From Alistipes sp. (GTDB lineage Bacteria > Bacteroidota > Bacteroidia > Bacteroidales > Rikenellaceae): a stretch of DNA of 64,000 bases. Below the pieces are notes generated by a model. The model saw only the letters and a list, made by a program, of their open reading frames with translations, was not told the DNA's origin and searched no databases. A program made the position numbers and the translations under genes. Shown here piece after piece: positions 26,135-35,017 of this stretch (position 1 is the stretch's first letter; the number at the start of each line of letters is the position of its first letter). The stretch is taken from NCBI GenBank assembly GCA_017938765.1, contig JAGBAX010000016.1, positions 1 to 64,000 of the forward strand, read 5' to 3'.

Positions 26135-27190
26135 TTAGCTGAAAATTAGTTTGTATATGCGCTGCATAAAGTTGTCGGCAGCATTAAGTAGCAAGCGCAC
26201 TCTCTTTGGGTAGCGAGTACCTTTTTTGCGCCACCTGCTAAGCAGGTCAATCTTGAGCATACCATTTACTGGCACACTCAGCGGCTGGGGCGCAAGATTT
26301 GTAAAACTCTCAAGGGTATGCTTAAAGTCGGAGGTCATAAAACTCTGGTCGTCCATCTCAAGCAGGTACTTGCGCAGCACTGTCTGCATACGGCGGATAA
26401 CCACATTTGAGAGAAAATTGTGACGTGCATGAGAGAGGTCGTTTCCATAATTGTCAAGATAGTGCGCCATATCGGTAACCACTGTCGTTAGCTCAGTTAT
26501 CTTGCGAAGCTGAACGCGACTATCCATCGTCTGACCCTCGCGAGCAAGGTTGTAGCGATAGAGGGCGATATCTGTAAAGGCTATGCTCTTGATATAGAAA
26601 ATAGGGTAGAAGCACCACTGTTGGTCGGTGTATGAGATACCCTCGCGCTGGTGGTAGCCTATCCTCTGCAGCAGCTCTGTGCGGTAGGCAACCGAGTGCA
26701 TCATAAAGAATGGAATCACTCCGCGCTCAAATACCTGCTCGGCATCGTATGGCTGACCATAGCCAAAATGTTTACCGTTGTAGAGGTCATACTCCACCTT
26801 GCGAGTGCCGCTCTGCGACAGCTCTATGTATGGCCCTACAACCATATCTGTTCCGCTAACCTGCTGTAGGTACTCTATGTATGGCTCAAGGGAAGCAGTG
26901 TCAAAAGTGTCGTCTGCATCAAGAATACGCACATACTCGCCCTGCAGTGTCGGCAGTGCGGCATTTATCGTTGAGCCGTAGTTGCCATTTGGCTTATCTA
27001 TAACGCGGATAATCGTGGGATACTTTGCCTCATACTCCCTTGCAATGGCAAGAGATGAGTCCTTGCTGCCGTCGTTTACCACAACAACCTCAAGAGCAGA
27101 GGCTGCACTGCTACCTACTACAGAGTCAAGGCAGGCGGGCAGTAGCTGTTCCATATTATATGTGGGAATTACTACAGAGAGTCGCTTCAT
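26135..27190 (-). CDS. Family 2 glycosyltransferase
   Basis: A 351-residue GT2 enzyme. RLSVVIPTYNMEQLLPACLDSV (3-24) opens the nucleotide-sugar binding half, and VRILDADDTFD (about 88-98) carries the metal-binding DxD-like motif. Residues beyond about 210 are helical and basic. It overlaps the licD-like gene start/stop by 4 nt, so the two are translationally coupled. Together they suggest transfer of a sugar and then a phospho-substituent on a surface glycan; the sugar identity is unknown. Confidence 0.88.
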   Translation of the reverse strand: MKRLSVVIPTYNMEQLLPACLDSVVGSSAASALEVVVVNDGSKDSSLAIAREYEAKYPTIIRVIDKPNGNYGSTINAALPTLQGEYVRILDADDTFDTASLEPYIEYLQQVSGTDMVVGPYIELSQSGTRKVEYDLYNGKHFGYGQPYDAEQVFERGVIPFFMMHSVAYRTELLQRIGYHQREGISYTDQQWCFYPIFYIKSIAFTDIALYRYNLAREGQTMDSRVQLRKITELTTVVTDMAHYLDNYGNDLSHARHNFLSNVVIRRMQTVLRKYLLEMDDQSFMTSDFKHTLESFTNLAPQPLSVPVNGMLKIDLLSRWRKKGTRYPKRVRLLLNAADNFMQRIYKLIFS

Positions 27191-28026
27191 TTTGTTGTGT
27201 CAAAGTTTAGTTTGTAAGGCGCATGGTTTACCTGCTCCTCTACGGGCAGTACTGGGCGCAGGTTAGGGTAGTGGTGGCGCAGGTACTCCTCCACATTATC
27301 TGGCACAGGTATCATCATACCGCCAAACTCCATAAGCACCGGATTCTCGGCATAGCGGCGGCGAATCTGGTCCTTCGGCATACGGACAATGTTTATATAC
27401 TCCGTCTCGCAGTTGTTATAACGGCCCATCACGCGGCACATCTTGTTGTAGATAGCCTTGCGTGAGAGTAGAGAACAGACGACGCGTATAGCTGCGCAGC
27501 TTATCCACGACTTTGGTAGTGGAGCCTCTATCTGACACTTGCCGCAGTGCTTCCAGAGCCATATCTGCTTGCCCATAAAGCAATTAACCCAGAACTTGAC
27601 ACTGAAGCGATGCAACTTTTCAAGAGTCTTGTTGTTCGGTACACGGTCATAGGGGAAAATGTCCACAAATACGCCATGATGGATATCCATATCCTTCCAG
27701 ATATGCTCTACAAAGAGAGTATTGTTTCTCTTTACCTTGGCAAAGTAGAAGGGGGTGTTGCTCTCGGTGCCAAACCACTCAAGGAAGTACTCCGCGCCTA
27801 ACTCCTTAGGTGCAACCTCCAAAAAGCGGTTGTAGTTCTCGCGGGTCATACCCACATCTACATCGTCGTCCCAAGGTACGATACCCTTGTTATAAAATGC
27901 GCCAATAGCACTACCTCCCTGAATAAAGTATGGGATGTCGTGCTTCTTGCAAACGCGGTCTATCTCCGCCAGAATCTGGTAGAGCATCGTATGTAGCTGC
28001 ATTAAGTCCTTCTCGTCGTATCTCAT
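27187..28026 (-). CDS. LicD-family phosphotransferase
   Basis: A 279-residue LicD-type nucleotidyltransferase-fold enzyme. The family core is clear: HDIPYFIQGGSAIGAFYNKGIVPWDDDVDVGMTRENYNRFLE (about 29-70), where the DDDVD acidic patch binds metal. LicD-like proteins transfer phosphocholine or another phospho-group from a CDP-activated donor to cell-surface glycans. It overlaps the upstream luxE-like gene and the downstream GT2 gene by 4 nt each. No choline uptake or kinase genes are seen, so the substituent is open. Confidence 0.9.
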   Translation of the reverse strand: MRYDEKDLMQLHTMLYQILAEIDRVCKKHDIPYFIQGGSAIGAFYNKGIVPWDDDVDVGMTRENYNRFLEVAPKELGAEYFLEWFGTESNTPFYFAKVKRNNTLFVEHIWKDMDIHHGVFVDIFPYDRVPNNKTLEKLHRFSVKFWVNCFMGKQIWLWKHCGKCQIEAPLPKSWISCAAIRVVCSLLSRKAIYNKMCRVMGRYNNCETEYINIVRMPKDQIRRRYAENPVLMEFGGMMIPVPDNVEEYLRHHYPNLRPVLPVEEQVNHAPYKLNFDTTK

Positions 28027-28982
28027 TGCACAAGTAAATTACAACCTCTAATATCGGCATCTGTCACTCTGCCCTCAATGCGGAAACTGTTGTCTGCATA
28101 TGCCACGCCCACATCTTGCGTAGCGATAAATGAGCAGGAGTAGAGATTGCCCAAATCAATAATATCTATCGCCCCTCTGCGCCCCGCCTCAAGGTGGGTG
28201 AAGGGGTCGTTTATATCCCTCACAAGCACTCTCATCCAAGGTGGAGAGGCAAAAAGCCCCTCGCCAGTAGAGTAGCCCTGCGACATCAGCTCCGCCATGC
28301 CATACTCCGAGTGTATGCGCTCAACGCCAAAGGCACTGCATAGCACTGTGTGTAGTCCCTCTTTTGACATCTCCTTGCGGCGACCCTTCATTCCGCCCGT
28401 CTCCATAACAACGGTGTTATTGAGCTTCGGCGCGTACTGCTCGGCAAGGTCTAATAGGGCATAGGTTACGCCAATAAGAATTTTCGGGCGGTTATCAGCC
28501 TCCATATCAGCAATCAACTTCTCGTAGTCGTGCAGGTAGAACCCTCCACCGCCAGCCTTGCGAATAAGTCTGTCAACCATATATACAAGAGACGAGCCAG
28601 TGCGCTCTAAGTAGTTTGGCAGAAGCCCATAGACGCTCCACTGCTCAATATCGCCATAGAAGAGACGAAAACTCTGTGTAAAGTCGCGCTCGTAAATGGC
28701 AAGGTCGGCAACCATATGGCGCGAGACACTCATCCCTGTCGTTGCGCTGGATGTAAAGACAACTTGTGGAGGTGTTGCTGCTGAGTAGATGTCGTGGCTC
28801 TTGAATAGCTCAATAGGTAGCATCGGTATATCCTCAATGCGAGTAACAGAGGCAGGCTCTACGCCGATAAGCCTTAGATACTGAGCATAAACAGCGCAGT
28901 GCTCCGCCTGAAAACGGAACACATCCATTGCTACACTTTGAAACTGCTCTTGCGTAGTGATTGAAAATATTCGCTCTATCAT
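28023..28982 (-). CDS. LuxE/acyl-protein synthetase-like enzyme
   Basis: A 319-residue member of the LuxE (acyl-protein synthetase) branch of the adenylate-forming superfamily. The adenylation loop reads FTSSATTGMSVSRH (about 83-96), followed by GLLPNYLERTGSSLVYMVDRLI and the C-terminal RGAIDIIDLGNLYSCSFIATQDVG. It would activate a carboxylate with ATP. The frame runs on to 29306, but ATG 28982 (MIERIF) is the family start; the rest would overlap the terminator and the kinase gene. It heads the operon luxE-like/licD-like/GT2/uvrC/nth. Confidence 0.85.
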   Translation of the reverse strand: MIERIFSITTQEQFQSVAMDVFRFQAEHCAVYAQYLRLIGVEPASVTRIEDIPMLPIELFKSHDIYSAATPPQVVFTSSATTGMSVSRHMVADLAIYERDFTQSFRLFYGDIEQWSVYGLLPNYLERTGSSLVYMVDRLIRKAGGGGFYLHDYEKLIADMEADNRPKILIGVTYALLDLAEQYAPKLNNTVVMETGGMKGRRKEMSKEGLHTVLCSAFGVERIHSEYGMAELMSQGYSTGEGLFASPPWMRVLVRDINDPFTHLEAGRRGAIDIIDLGNLYSCSFIATQDVGVAYADNSFRIEGRVTDADIRGCNLLVQ

Positions 28983-28986
28983 ACGA

Positions 28987-29017
28987 CAAATATAGTGAAA
29001 ATTTACAATTTTCAAAA
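28987..29017 (-). promoter_or_regulatory. Promoter of the luxE-licD-GT2-uvrC-nth operon, near-leaderless
   Basis: Minus strand TTTTG (29017-29013), 18-nt spacer, TATATTTG (28994-28987). Only four bases separate the box from ATG 28982, so the transcript should begin at or one base before the start codon. Confidence 0.7.
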
Positions 29018-29018
29018 G

Positions 29019-29047
29019 AAAAACCCTCGAAGTCTTCGAGGGTTTTT
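29019..29047. terminator. Terminator after the kinase gene
   Basis: AAAAACCCTCGAAG faces TCTTCGAGGGTTTTTT, nearly loopless, with U-runs on both strands. It sits just past the kinase stop and overlaps the -33 region of the next operon. Confidence 0.85.
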
Positions 29048-29064
29048 TACTGTTCACCAAGTGG

Positions 29065-31569
29065 CTACTCCTGCAGTTCAAGGTACTCCGCCTTAGCGTA
29101 TGCTGTCTGGCTATTGTATTTAACCTTTGCCCAGCCTTTGCTGATGCTGTAAACCTCAATGGTAGAGCCAGGTCTGATAGTGCCGATAACTTCAGAAGTT
29201 GCATTAGCCTGCTTACGGATATTAAGCACATCATTTGAGCGGCAGACATAGGTTGTTGTCTGCTTGCTTGTAGTAACACTCTTGGCCGTATACTCCTTTT
29301 TGCCAATATTACTGATGCTATCCACTATTGCAGGTCCAAAAGAGGTCGCTACAATAACGGCAATGGTTGCAAGCAGAGTGTAGATGTTGTAGAATATATA
29401 TCGTGCAACATTGGCAAGTATGCTGCCTATCCATCCAAAGACAACGCCACCAATAGTTACTACATATATTCCAATGGCATATCCGAGAACCAAGACAACA
29501 ATACCCCAGATAATGCTGCCCGTGCCGATTGCGCCAGCAATAAGACCCAGACCGCCGATAACAGCGAATATCTTTGTCCAAACACTGTCATCGCCCACTG
29601 TATCTATATGGTCCTCAATCCAGTAGCCGATATTTGCCACCTTGTTGTTCAGCGTCTGCCACAAATTGTCTCCGCTACGGCTCTTGCGAGTCGTTGTTGT
29701 AGAGGAAGAACTCTTGCGACGACTGCTCTTATCACGGATTGTTACATAGGTTGAATAGAGACAGGTGTCCTCGTAGAAAATCTCATATTTATAGCGTCCA
29801 GTGATAGAGTAGCTTGCGCCATTGTCATTTCCCCAACCAGTAAGGGTATAGGAGAACTGACCCGCAGCACAGCGAAAATCGCTCTGGTAGAAGCCCGACT
29901 TTGGAGAGCTCTTCAGATTGGTCTTAACCTTGCCATTAGGGTCTGTAATACGAATATACAGATAGCAAGAGAGTGGAGAGTTTGCAACGCCCGAAATCTT
30001 TGCGTTAAGATACTGTATATCACTGTATAAGGTGTCTCCTGCTGGGGTGACAATCTTTACTGATGGGTCAGTAGAGAGGAATGATACACTGGTGATTTTC
30101 AACGGCGCAGATGTCGTTGGCTTAGGTGGATTGTGCGTTGGAGTTATTCTACTCTGTGAGCCAAGAGGGTGGATAGTAAACGAACTCTTGTAGATGCACT
30201 TGTTGAGGTGGTAAATCTCAATTTTGTACTCACCAGCCACCTTGTAGAGTGTCTTCTTATCATTTCCCCAGCCACCAAGCTCCTCTCTATGGCCACCCTT
30301 AACGCTAACATCAAGCGTACCCGTAGTGTTGGCATTGGTCAGCTCGTTGCCATTTGGACTGATAATTCGGTAGCGCAGAGTAACCTTGCCCGCAGGGTTG
30401 TTGACAGTGTATGTAAGCACTGGACAGAGGTATGTAACATCTGTATAGAGCTTATTGCCTGTCGCGCGAATAACCTTGCCGTTGTTATCTTGGTCACTAA
30501 AGGCTATAGCTGTAATCTCAAAGGCATTTGTAGCCGCTGGGGTGCGCTTGACAGACGAGCCTTTGACCGTAATGCCCTGAGTTACAATGCCGTGAAATAC
30601 ACGACCCCACTCCTCCATAGATGGACGGTTTGCCGATGAGCTACCAAAGGCACGCTTAAAGAGCGCCTGCACCTCAGCGGGGAGGTTGAAGAAGTTCTGC
30701 TGCAGGTTAAAGCCCTGAGGGAATGAGATATAGCGAGACTTCTCGCCATATGCAAACAGTCCGTTAGCAATACAGTCCGAGAGCTCTGTACACTTGTCAT
30801 ACGGATGCTTCAGCACTGTTCCAGAGTATGGGTGCGTACCGGTGAGAATCTGGTAGAAGCATATCGCCGCAGCAAAGTAGTCGCACTGCAATGAGAATGG
30901 GCGCTTACACTTCTGCAACTCCTTGCCCTCTGGTGCAAAGTAGTCAGGGGTAAAGGCTGTTGCAGGGTGGAGTATTCGTCCGCCCTCAGAGATTTGGATT
31001 GAGTCGGTATCCATAATAGAGACCTTACCCGTACCAGTAGCGTCAATATTCTCAGGCTTGAGGTCAACAAGCACATAGCGGCCCGTCTCGTGGATTCGGT
31101 GCAGAGCCACAGCCACATTCTTGAGCATCATAATTCGGTTTTTGATACCCTCGGTGGTGTCAAGCTCGTACTTGTTGTGCCACTCGGTGTACTTCTTGTA
31201 CCTCTTTATCTGTGAGAGAGGCTTACTCTTGTATACAGAGAGGATAGTAAGGTCGTGGCCCTTTGGAAAGGCGAGTGGCATCATATAGCCAACAAACTTC
31301 TTGCTCGTATCGTAGACAAGGGCTACTGGCCAACAGATGCGGAAACTTGGATTATCCTTGATGTTCTTTGGTGGATGGGTGACCATATACTTAATCTTCT
31401 CGTATGCCTTCTGGGCATCGCGTAGATAGATTTTTATACAGTAGTCATCCTTATATTGCGATGTAATGATGTTGTACACCGCACCTTGACCACCTTTGCC
31501 AAGCGGATCGTCCTTGACATCAATAGTCTCAAAACTGCCATTGGGCGTTGTTTGGATATATAATTTCAT
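29065..31569 (-). CDS. Membrane protein kinase with beta repeats and SH3b tail (TerY-P type)
   Basis: An 834-residue serine/threonine kinase-like protein. The kinase domain (1 to about 315) has Gly-loop GKGGQGAVY (24-32), Lys in YCIK46, catalytic DLKPEN (169-174) and DTD (187-189) in place of DFG. Two related beta domains follow (about 345-465 and 490-625, each ending with a GGWGND/TGWGND motif and EIYH/EIFY strand). Then come a Ser/Thr/Arg linker, several membrane helices (about 665-755) and a C-terminal bacterial SH3 domain (about 773-834). With the PP2C and vWA genes upstream in the run it forms a TerY-P module. Confidence 0.87.
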   Translation of the reverse strand: MKLYIQTTPNGSFETIDVKDDPLGKGGQGAVYNIITSQYKDDYCIKIYLRDAQKAYEKIKYMVTHPPKNIKDNPSFRICWPVALVYDTSKKFVGYMMPLAFPKGHDLTILSVYKSKPLSQIKRYKKYTEWHNKYELDTTEGIKNRIMMLKNVAVALHRIHETGRYVLVDLKPENIDATGTGKVSIMDTDSIQISEGGRILHPATAFTPDYFAPEGKELQKCKRPFSLQCDYFAAAICFYQILTGTHPYSGTVLKHPYDKCTELSDCIANGLFAYGEKSRYISFPQGFNLQQNFFNLPAEVQALFKRAFGSSSANRPSMEEWGRVFHGIVTQGITVKGSSVKRTPAATNAFEITAIAFSDQDNNGKVIRATGNKLYTDVTYLCPVLTYTVNNPAGKVTLRYRIISPNGNELTNANTTGTLDVSVKGGHREELGGWGNDKKTLYKVAGEYKIEIYHLNKCIYKSSFTIHPLGSQSRITPTHNPPKPTTSAPLKITSVSFLSTDPSVKIVTPAGDTLYSDIQYLNAKISGVANSPLSCYLYIRITDPNGKVKTNLKSSPKSGFYQSDFRCAAGQFSYTLTGWGNDNGASYSITGRYKYEIFYEDTCLYSTYVTIRDKSSRRKSSSSTTTTRKSRSGDNLWQTLNNKVANIGYWIEDHIDTVGDDSVWTKIFAVIGGLGLIAGAIGTGSIIWGIVVLVLGYAIGIYVVTIGGVVFGWIGSILANVARYIFYNIYTLLATIAVIVATSFGPAIVDSISNIGKKEYTAKSVTTSKQTTTYVCRSNDVLNIRKQANATSEVIGTIRPGSTIEVYSISKGWAKVKYNSQTAYAKAEYLELQE

Positions 31570-31588
31570 CTGTCTGTGTTGTGTTGTT

Positions 31589-32578
31589 TTACTTCATTGC
31601 AACAATGCACTCATAAAGACCCTTTCCCCACTCCTCTAACGATGGACGAGAGGAGTTGTCAGAGCTAAATGCGCGCTTGAAGAGCGCCTGAATATATGGG
31701 TGCAAAGTGTTGAATGCTTGGTGTAGGTTAAGACCTGTAGGGAAGCTGATATACTCCGACCTCTGACCAAAGGCAAAGAGGTTGTTGTCTATACACTGGC
31801 TGACCTCTACACACTTGTCATACGGGGCTTTAAGCACCGTACCGCTGTAAGGGTGTGTGCCCGTGAGCACTTGGTAGAAAATCACAGCATAGGCAAATAG
31901 CGCAGCACTCTGAGTCATTGGAACGTCAGTGCCAAAACGCTTTCTGCCCTCCGCAGATAGATACTCGCTCTTTACACATCGGAGAGGATGGATAAGTTTG
32001 CCCGCTTGACAAAGCTCCGAGAGGTGCAACTTGCCAATTGTGACCTTGCCAGATGCTGTGATAAAAATCTCATCTGGCGAGAGGTATACGGGCACGCAGT
32101 GCTGTGGTATTATATGCAGCGCCTTGGTGATGTTGTAGAGGAGCTTCAGACGGTTTTTCATACCCTTCTCGTCTCTCTCGTACTTATCGTGCCACGCTGG
32201 TTTATCTGCAAATCGCTTCATCTTTGACATCGGACGACGCTGATAGGTGGTAAGTGTAGTTAGAGCAATGCTCTGCTCAAATACCTTAGGGTACATATAG
32301 CCGACAAACTGCATATTCTTGTCGTATACTGCAGCTACTGGGTATGCAAGGCAGATGTTGTCTGAAATGCCAGCGTTAGCAATCTGGTTTTCAGCCATAT
32401 AAAGCACCTTCTCCTCACTTACGGCCTCATCAGGATAGGCCCAAGTCATCTCAACGCAGTATGAACTGTATGCAGCAGTAGTGACATTGAAGATACCCTC
32501 AAAGTCCAATGAAGGTTCTGCAGTTATGGCCTCGTGGCAATCCTTCTTACCCTTTTTGATGTATAGATTTATCTGCAT
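31589..32578 (-). CDS. Pseudokinase paralogue of the adjacent kinase
   Basis: A 329-residue protein aligned over its length with the kinase domain next door. The shared C-lobe is striking: FYQVLTGTHPYSGTVLK, YDKCVEVSQCI, EYISFPTGLNLHQ and PSLEEWGKGLYECI. The catalytic set is lost: no glycine loop, Glu replaces the VAIK Lys (YCVEMTW), YLSPDEI replaces DLKPENI, and GKL replaces DTD. It should therefore bind but not phosphorylate, perhaps as an activator, decoy or scaffold for the kinase. The start at 32578 lies 49 nt after the PP2C stop. Confidence 0.85.
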   Translation of the reverse strand: MQINLYIKKGKKDCHEAITAEPSLDFEGIFNVTTAAYSSYCVEMTWAYPDEAVSEEKVLYMAENQIANAGISDNICLAYPVAAVYDKNMQFVGYMYPKVFEQSIALTTLTTYQRRPMSKMKRFADKPAWHDKYERDEKGMKNRLKLLYNITKALHIIPQHCVPVYLSPDEIFITASGKVTIGKLHLSELCQAGKLIHPLRCVKSEYLSAEGRKRFGTDVPMTQSAALFAYAVIFYQVLTGTHPYSGTVLKAPYDKCVEVSQCIDNNLFAFGQRSEYISFPTGLNLHQAFNTLHPYIQALFKRAFSSDNSSRPSLEEWGKGLYECIVAMK

Positions 32579-32627
32579 CTGTCAAAATGTTTAAAATGAG
32601 CGCTTTGTGCTCTAAATTACCTTCCTC

Positions 32628-34142
32628 CTACTTGAAGACGGCGAGAATCATTGTTCTGTCATCTGGCTCACTTCTACCAGCCTTGGTCTCAACGTTGATA
32701 ATCTCAATAAAACGGTCTACGCGAGCCTCTGGTGTAAGGTCTGCGTTCATCTCGTCAAGCAGAGGGCCGAAGAAGCCTGCAAATGGAGTGTTAGGGTCGT
32801 AGTAGCGACCAGAGTCATCCTTTGCATAGCAACTCCAAGTGATATTCTCGCAACCATCGCTCATAAGTACAATAGCCTCTGGAAGTTCGTGCACAACCCT
32901 CACATCTGGCAGGTAAGCATCGCCCATAGTAAATGCAGGTACCTTAATCTGATGCCAGTCGTTAGGGATAAATACTGTTGCACACGCCTCCTCGCCCTTG
33001 TGTGGGGTCATCAGAGCCTTCCACTCGCCATCCTTGCTCTTGTAACCCATACGGCCATCGCCAATATGTGCAGTGAGCATTCCGCGTGGGGTGAGAAGCA
33101 TAAGGATTATAGTCGCGTTGAAGTCCCTCGCGCCAAGAGGCTTGTTGATGTCAGCCATAATGTCGCGCTTTTGGCTCTCAAGTTTGCCACGCAGAATTTG
33201 GTCTGTAGTGGCCTCAATAGTAGCGGTAATCTGCTCAAGTGCAGCCTCTTTGTCAGCCTTGTACTGCTCTGCCTGCTTCTCTGCCTGACGGAAGATGATG
33301 TTCTTCATTGCCAGGAAGATGTTGTAGCACTCAATGTACCACTCAAGCTCTGTAGGCATATAGTTCTTCTCTATCCAACCCTTAGCATTAAGGAGCTGAA
33401 TGATAAACTTCTCTGCCATCTCGCAGTTGGCCTTTGAACCACGAGAGCTCTCGCGAGCCGAGCCTGCACCGTCAGAGGTGATAAATAGCTTCCAGCCTGG
33501 AGCAATCTCCTTGTAGGCATGGTAGTCCTCGCAAGGAGTGCCTGCAGATATGTGACTACGACCCTGAATAGAAAAACCAACGACATATCCGCTCTCATCG
33601 GCTACGCTTGTCACAACACGGCGAGCAGGATTATCAAGGTCTATAGGCTTGACATCCTCCTTTATAGCATCTACAGGGTCGGTATCAGTCGCATCTGTAG
33701 GCTCGTCAGTCGCTGCATCTACAGCATCTGCGATATCAGCAGTGTCAGCCGCTTCATCCTGCTTTGGCTCATCCACTGGCTCAGCTTTTGGTTCGTCCTG
33801 CTTTGGCTCGTCCTGCTTTGGCTCGTCTTGCTTTGGCTCGTCCTGCTTTGGCTCGTCTTGCTTTGGCTCGTCCTGCTCAGCAGTGGTGTCTACAGTAAAC
33901 ATATCATCAAGGGTAGGCTTAACAGGCGCTTTAGGCTCAACCGCAGGTGTTGGTGTAGCGGTTGGCTCAACGGTCGGAGCTGGCTCAACGGTCGGAGTTG
34001 GCTCAACAGTCGGAGTAGGCTCTACGGTAGTCTTTGTGTCGTCAGCCTTTGGGGTTGATGTTGGGTCTACATTTGGCTCTACCTCAGGCTTTGGGGTGGT
34101 GTTGTTGCCAAAGATTTTGTCAATAAATGAAAATTTACCCAT
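32628..34142 (-). CDS. PP2C-type phosphatase with low-complexity linker
   Basis: A 504-residue protein. Residues 1-170 are low complexity: VEPTPT-type repeats, then six tandem QDEPK units and an Ala/Asp/Thr stretch. Residues about 185-504 form a PP2C-like Ser/Thr phosphatase with metal-binding motifs in order: CEDYHAY, TSDGAGSA, HIGDGRMGY, LMSDGCE and DDRT. A helical insertion (about 270-330) sits between motifs. It is the phosphatase of the TerY-P module and probably opposes the kinase gene downstream. A 33-bp hairpin lies between it and the vWA gene. Confidence 0.9.
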   Translation of the reverse strand: MGKFSFIDKIFGNNTTPKPEVEPNVDPTSTPKADDTKTTVEPTPTVEPTPTVEPAPTVEPTATPTPAVEPKAPVKPTLDDMFTVDTTAEQDEPKQDEPKQDEPKQDEPKQDEPKQDEPKAEPVDEPKQDEAADTADIADAVDAATDEPTDATDTDPVDAIKEDVKPIDLDNPARRVVTSVADESGYVVGFSIQGRSHISAGTPCEDYHAYKEIAPGWKLFITSDGAGSARESSRGSKANCEMAEKFIIQLLNAKGWIEKNYMPTELEWYIECYNIFLAMKNIIFRQAEKQAEQYKADKEAALEQITATIEATTDQILRGKLESQKRDIMADINKPLGARDFNATIILMLLTPRGMLTAHIGDGRMGYKSKDGEWKALMTPHKGEEACATVFIPNDWHQIKVPAFTMGDAYLPDVRVVHELPEAIVLMSDGCENITWSCYAKDDSGRYYDPNTPFAGFFGPLLDEMNADLTPEARVDRFIEIINVETKAGRSEPDDRTMILAVFK

Positions 34143-34160
34143 AGTTGTTCTCTATTAAAT

Positions 34161-34193
34161 AAAGAGGTGCACCGCAAGGCGGATACACCTCTT
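34161..34193 (-). terminator. Intra-cluster terminator or attenuator
   Basis: AAGAGGTG arms plus inner CCGC/GCGG with an AAG loop, followed on the minus strand by TTTATTT. It lies between the first vWA gene and the PP2C gene, so it may lower expression of the phosphatase and kinases relative to the vWA protein. Confidence 0.7.
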
Positions 34194-34213
34194 CAATTGT
34201 GTATAAATCGGAA

Positions 34214-34918
34214 TTAAATCTCAAATGAGTCCATCCAAGAGTCTGCACCATCCTTGATGCTCACCTTCTCGCCCTCCTTGCTGGTAGATACCATAGAGAG
34301 TGAGTTACTGAGCCACTTGAAGAACTCTGTGAACTTTGTACCTGAGAGAGGCAGTGCCTTACCGCACATTCTTGATAGCAGCTCCATGTTAGCCTCGCCT
34401 ACGCCGATACCCATCATAAAGTACTTCTTGGCAGCAGAGTCAGCAGCTACGCGAGCAGAGATAGCGTCAATATCAGCAGCAGATGCGCGCTCGCCATAAG
34501 GCTCACCGTCGGTCATAACAACAATCCAAGGGCGGTAGTACTTCTGGCCAGTCTCCTTGTACCAAGCCTTGCGCTCCTCAACGATGCGGATAGCCTCCTC
34601 CATAGCCATAACAGTCTCGGTTACAGAGCCACGCTCGGTAAGAGTTGGAGCCTGCTCCTCCTCCTCAAGAAGAGCTGGGTTACGCAGAATCTGTACCTCC
34701 TCGTCATACTGGATTACAGCAATCTCAAGCTGGTCGATAAGCTTCTCAGAGACAGAGTCGCCCTCCTGAATCTCTGCATAAAAATCTTTAATACCTTGGT
34801 TAAGAGCGTTGAGCTTCTCTCCGCGCATAGAACCAGAAACGTCCAATACAAATACGCAAAGACATTTCATCTCCTGGTTTACAGCCGATTCACCGGCAAA
34901 TCTGTGTTCTGTACTCAT
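34214..34918 (-). CDS. TerY-like vWA domain protein
   Basis: A 234-residue cytoplasmic von Willebrand factor A domain. The MIDAS metal site is intact: D26-x-S28-x-S30 in FVLDVSGSM, with VVMTDGEPYGE later. It resembles TerY of the tellurite/Ter stress systems, which in the TerY-P triad travels with a PP2C phosphatase and a kinase, as here. It starts from its own promoter (34965-34996). The N-terminal RFAGE(S/K) stretch is shared with the second vWA gene, so they are paralogues. Confidence 0.9.
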   Translation of the reverse strand: MSTEHRFAGESAVNQEMKCLCVFVLDVSGSMRGEKLNALNQGIKDFYAEIQEGDSVSEKLIDQLEIAVIQYDEEVQILRNPALLEEEEQAPTLTERGSVTETVMAMEEAIRIVEERKAWYKETGQKYYRPWIVVMTDGEPYGERASAADIDAISARVAADSAAKKYFMMGIGVGEANMELLSRMCGKALPLSGTKFTEFFKWLSNSLSMVSTSKEGEKVSIKDGADSWMDSFEI

Positions 34919-34964
34919 AATATTGTGTTTTTAGTTGTTTTTGTCAAAAAAATTGTTCTGGATA

Positions 34965-34996
34965 CAAATGTAATTAATATTTTTCAAAGTTCCAAA
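34965..34996 (-). promoter_or_regulatory. Promoter of the TerY-like vWA gene
   Basis: Minus strand TTTG (34996-34993), 20-nt spacer, TACATTTG (34972-34965); leader about 43 nt. Confidence 0.8.
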
Positions 34997-35017
34997 TATA
35001 AATACAACAATGTGTTT

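Noticed and set aside
28983..29306. N-terminal extension of the luxE-like protein
   Set aside because: It would read through a terminator and the promoter, and into the kinase gene; composition is unlike the family.
33790..33881. Possible CRISPR-like array
   Set aside because: Units are 15 bp, contiguous, in frame and without spacers; it is a coding tandem repeat. No CRISPR array was seen in the window.
33519..34158. Long plus-strand frames opposite the phosphatase linker
   Set aside because: They are the antisense reading of the 15-bp repeats (Leu/Val/Trp and Gly/Ser repeats); the minus-strand PP2C reading has catalytic motifs.
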